From JBARRS01 sp049644345 (lineage in GTDB: Bacteria > Actinomycetota > Thermoleophilia > Gaiellales > Gaiellaceae): a stretch of DNA of 7,927 nucleotides. This document shows, in pieces, positions 6,292 to 7,927 of this stretch. Position 1 is the first letter of the stretch. Every line of letters begins with the position of its first letter. The position numbers were made by a program, and so were the translations under genes. The notes beneath the pieces are model-generated. The model ran no database searches and was not told the origin of the DNA. It worked only from the letters and a program-made list of their open reading frames with translations. The stretch spans positions 1 through 7,927 of the forward strand of contig JBARRS010000096.1 of NCBI GenBank assembly GCA_049644345.1, read 5' to 3'.

Positions 6292-7554
6292 CTACCCGCC
6301 GCCGAGCACGCCGAACTGGCGCCGCCAGCCGCGCGGTAACAGCAGCTCGAGTAGGTCGTCGACGGTTACGACCCCCAGCGGGCGCTCGTCCTTGTCGACG
6401 ACTGGGACGATGGTGAGGTCGAAGTCGGCCATCAGCTGCGCGATCTCCTCCAGGTCCGCGTCAGGGCGGACGCTCGGAGCCGGCGCGGCCAGCTCTCCGA
6501 GCAGCCGACCCTCGTCGGCGCGAAGCAGGTCGACCACGGCAACCTGTCCTTTCAACCGCCGCGCGGTGCTGACGACGAAGACGGCGGCGAGGGCCTCGGC
6601 TGGAGCAGACGAGCTGCGCACCTTTGCCAACGCCTCGTCTCGCGTCGCCTGCGTGTAGAGAACGACGAAGTCGGGTGACATCAATCCGCCCGCGCTCGCC
6701 TCGTCGTAGCCGGTGAGCGCGCGAATGCGCCGCCGCTGCACTGCAGGCAAGAGCTCGAGCACGTCCTCGCGACGCTCCTCCGGCAGGTCGCCGATCAGGT
6801 CGGCGGCGTCGTCGGCCTCCATTCGGCTCAGCAGCTCGGCGACCTCCGCGTCGGAGCGCTGCGCAATGAACTCGAGCTGATGGTGGCTCTCGAGCTCTTC
6901 GAAGAGGTCCGCCTCGAGCTCGGGGTCACGCTGGACCGCCTCGATGATCTCCTCGCCCTCCTGGTGCGAGGCGGCCTCGACGAGATCGGCGAGCTGGGCA
7001 GGATGTAGACGGGCAAGCTTCGGATGCGGCACGCGCAGGCGGACCGTCGGGACATGGCCTGTGAACGGCTCGACCGAGTTCCAGTCGAGGAAAGGCCCGG
7101 GGTCTATCCGGTCTGCAAGCGCACGTGGGACAAGGCGACGAACCAGGCCGCGCGGCCCGATGTCGACGCCGACGACCCGCCACCACCCGTCGATTCGGGC
7201 GATCTCGATCTCGTTCGACCGCACGAGTCGCGCTCCGTCCACGTTGATCAGCTGGCGATCGAGAACATCCTTCTTGAGCAAGACCTCCTGGGGGCGCCGC
7301 CTGAACGGCTGCAGGTCGAGGCGGACCTCGCGCAGCGCCACGCGGCCATGTTCGAGGTCCGCGATCAAATCCGCGGGGACAAAGACTTGGCGGTTGGCGA
7401 CGGTGGCCACAACGCCCGTCACCGGCGGGTATTCGTCCTCACCGAGACGAACGATCAGGTCGTCGACACGCCCGAGCCTCGACCCCTCGCGGTCCAGGAG
7501 ATCACTTCCCACGACGAGCGAGAGGTGAAGCAGCCGAGGGGCTGCAGTTGTCAT
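6292..7554 (-). CDS. Soluble PRC-barrel / MgtE N-domain / CBS-pair protein
   Basis: This 420-residue protein has no membrane segment. Two PRC-barrel-like beta domains come first: one around 15-85 (S-R-L-G-R-V-D-D-L start) and one around 90-150 (Q-L-I-N-V-D-G-A-R-L). An MgtE intracellular N-domain with an alpha-superhelix follows (about 180-285; EADDAADLIGDL at 246-257). Then comes the connector YDEASAGGLMS (283-293), matching the MgtE Y-x-x-x-S-A-G-x-L-M motif, and two CBS repeats (about 293-350 and 357-410, the second with V-P-V-V-D-K and L-G-V-V-T-V-D-D-L). In the Mg2+ transporter MgtE these two cytosolic parts sense Mg2+ and gate the channel; the MgtE membrane domain is absent here. I infer a separate sensor subunit, probably for the downstream Nramp-like transporter. 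ATG 7554 is preferred to GTG 7560 because a TACCCT box lies 7 bases before the ATG and only 1 base before the GTG; no Shine-Dalgarno is seen for either. Confidence 0.88.
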   Translation of the reverse strand: MTTAAPRLLHLSLVVGSDLLDREGSRLGRVDDLIVRLGEDEYPPVTGVVATVANRQVFVPADLIADLEHGRVALREVRLDLQPFRRRPQEVLLKKDVLDRQLINVDGARLVRSNEIEIARIDGWWRVVGVDIGPRGLVRRLVPRALADRIDPGPFLDWNSVEPFTGHVPTVRLRVPHPKLARLHPAQLADLVEAASHQEGEEIIEAVQRDPELEADLFEELESHHQLEFIAQRSDAEVAELLSRMEADDAADLIGDLPEERREDVLELLPAVQRRRIRALTGYDEASAGGLMSPDFVVLYTQATRDEALAKVRSSSAPAEALAAVFVVSTARRLKGQVAVVDLLRADEGRLLGELAAPAPSVRPDADLEEIAQLMADFDLTIVPVVDKDERPLGVVTVDDLLELLLPRGWRRQFGVLGGG

Positions 7555-7624
7555 CGGCACAAGGGTAGGACGTGCCGCACAGCCGCGATGGGAGTAGCCG
7601 ACGACCGCGCTAGCCTCGGTGCCG
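7555..7624. promoter_or_regulatory. Divergent control region between the MgtE_N/CBS gene and corA
   Basis: This 70-base gap holds two candidate -10 boxes facing outward: TACCCT on - (7567 to 7562) and TAGCCT on + (7611-7616). In both directions the order is -10 box, 1-2 bases, GTGCCG, start codon (7560-7555 on -, 7619-7624 on +). A further GTGCCG at 7572-7577 forms a dyad with CGGCAC at 7555-7560 (6-bp arms, 11-base spacer) around the minus-strand -10 box. No -35 boxes and no Shine-Dalgarno sequences are clear, so both transcripts look leaderless. A shared regulator site is inference. Confidence 0.5.
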
Positions 7625-7927
7625 GTGGCCGAGGACTCGCGCTGGCTCGATCTGCTCGACCCGAGCGAGCGCGAGCTCCACGATGCGCTCCCGCGGGAGA
7701 TCCACGAGCGAGCGCTCGAGCTCCTGCTCGAACCGGCGCGGCACGACGACGAGCCCCGTCCACGCCTCGAGGGGCACGACCACTATGTCTTCGGCGTCTT
7801 CCTCGTGCCGATCTGCATCCGGGCGGAGGACCGCGTTTTCTACCAGGAGGTCGACATCGTCGCGACGGGCGACCGTCTGATCACGGTCCGGAAGACCCCT
7901 GAGCGCGGACATCCGTTCGATCCCCAG
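7625..7927 (+). CDS. corA: CorA-like Mg2+ transporter, N-terminal part (3' end outside window)
   Basis: The frame is open from GTG 7625 to the window edge, giving 101 residues; the C-terminus and the GMN-containing membrane part are not in the window. The peptide has a leading RWLDLLDPSERELHD followed by an acidic Leu-rich helix, then PRPRLEGHDHYVFGVFLVPI, and EVDIVATGDRLITVRKTPE. This order (W-x-D-L-x-x-P then P-R-x-x-L/E then E-V-D-x-x-x-x-x-x-x-L-I-T-V-R) is the CorA cytosolic N-domain pattern, which forms the funnel of a pentameric Mg2+/Co2+ channel. There is an in-frame stop at 7595-7597, and GTG at 7619 is an alternative start; 7625 fits a -10 box (TAGCCT, 7611-7616) 8 bases upstream. 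It diverges from the MgtE_N/CBS gene. The missing C-terminal half leaves a ZntB-like or other CorA-superfamily member possible. Confidence 0.8.
   Translation, partial: MAEDSRWLDLLDPSERELHDALPREIHERALELLLEPARHDDEPRPRLEGHDHYVFGVFLVPICIRAEDRVFYQEVDIVATGDRLITVRKTPERGHPFDPQ

Noticed and set aside
7555..7624. M-box (ykoK) magnesium riboswitch upstream of the metal genes
   Set aside because: The M-box needs a leader of roughly 150 bases or more with several helices; the whole divergent gap is 70 bases and both transcripts look leaderless.
7024..7902. Open frame of 292 codons on + overlapping the MgtE_N/CBS gene and corA
   Set aside because: The CorA pattern is in a different frame (from GTG 7625), and the left part is antisense to the MgtE_N/CBS gene.

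Overview
The window is high-GC bacterial chromosome with GTG starts, TAnnnT-type -10 boxes next to start codons, and tightly packed genes. The proteins recall Actinomycetota. A Thermoleophilia-like lineage (Gaiellales/Solirubrobacterales) is my best guess, but it is inferred from protein character and gene content, with no marker gene to prove it. I see no tRNA, rRNA, CRISPR array, insertion sequence or phage gene. Nearly every base is coding or short intergenic, and no gap reaches 300 bases.

Layout, left to right. (1) The C-terminal end of an RmuC-like protein on + (1-191). (2) A short-type aconitase on - (201-2147). (3) Just upstream of it on the same strand, a Vms1/eRF1-like (baeRF) protein (2166-3308). 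(4) A DUF488 protein on + (3341-3865), diverging from gene 3. (5) Thioredoxin reductase trxB on + (3940-4920), preceded by a possible stress-sigma promoter and a strong hairpin. (6) A variant Nramp-family transporter on - (4917-6239), whose stop codon overlaps the trxB stop. (7) Upstream of it on -, a soluble PRC/PRC/MgtE_N/CBS protein (6292-7554). (8) Diverging from gene 7 on +, the N-terminal part of a CorA-like Mg2+ channel (7625 to the window end), which has no in-window stop.

Two functional themes stand out. The right third is a divalent-metal cluster. It holds a transporter whose Nramp metal-site motif is DAGG instead of DPGN, a cytosolic protein built from the Mg2+-sensing parts of MgtE without its membrane domain, and a CorA-type channel read from the shared divergent control region. 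In that region both start codons are preceded by the same arrangement, TA(C/G)CCT then GTGCCG then the start codon. I infer a magnesium (or related cation) homeostasis module in which the MgtE_N/CBS protein senses the ion for the Nramp-like transporter. The left and middle parts are housekeeping: the TCA cycle (aconitase), ribosome-rescue-like chemistry (baeRF), and thiol redox (TrxB). Possible regulatory structure sits in the very short intergenic gaps.
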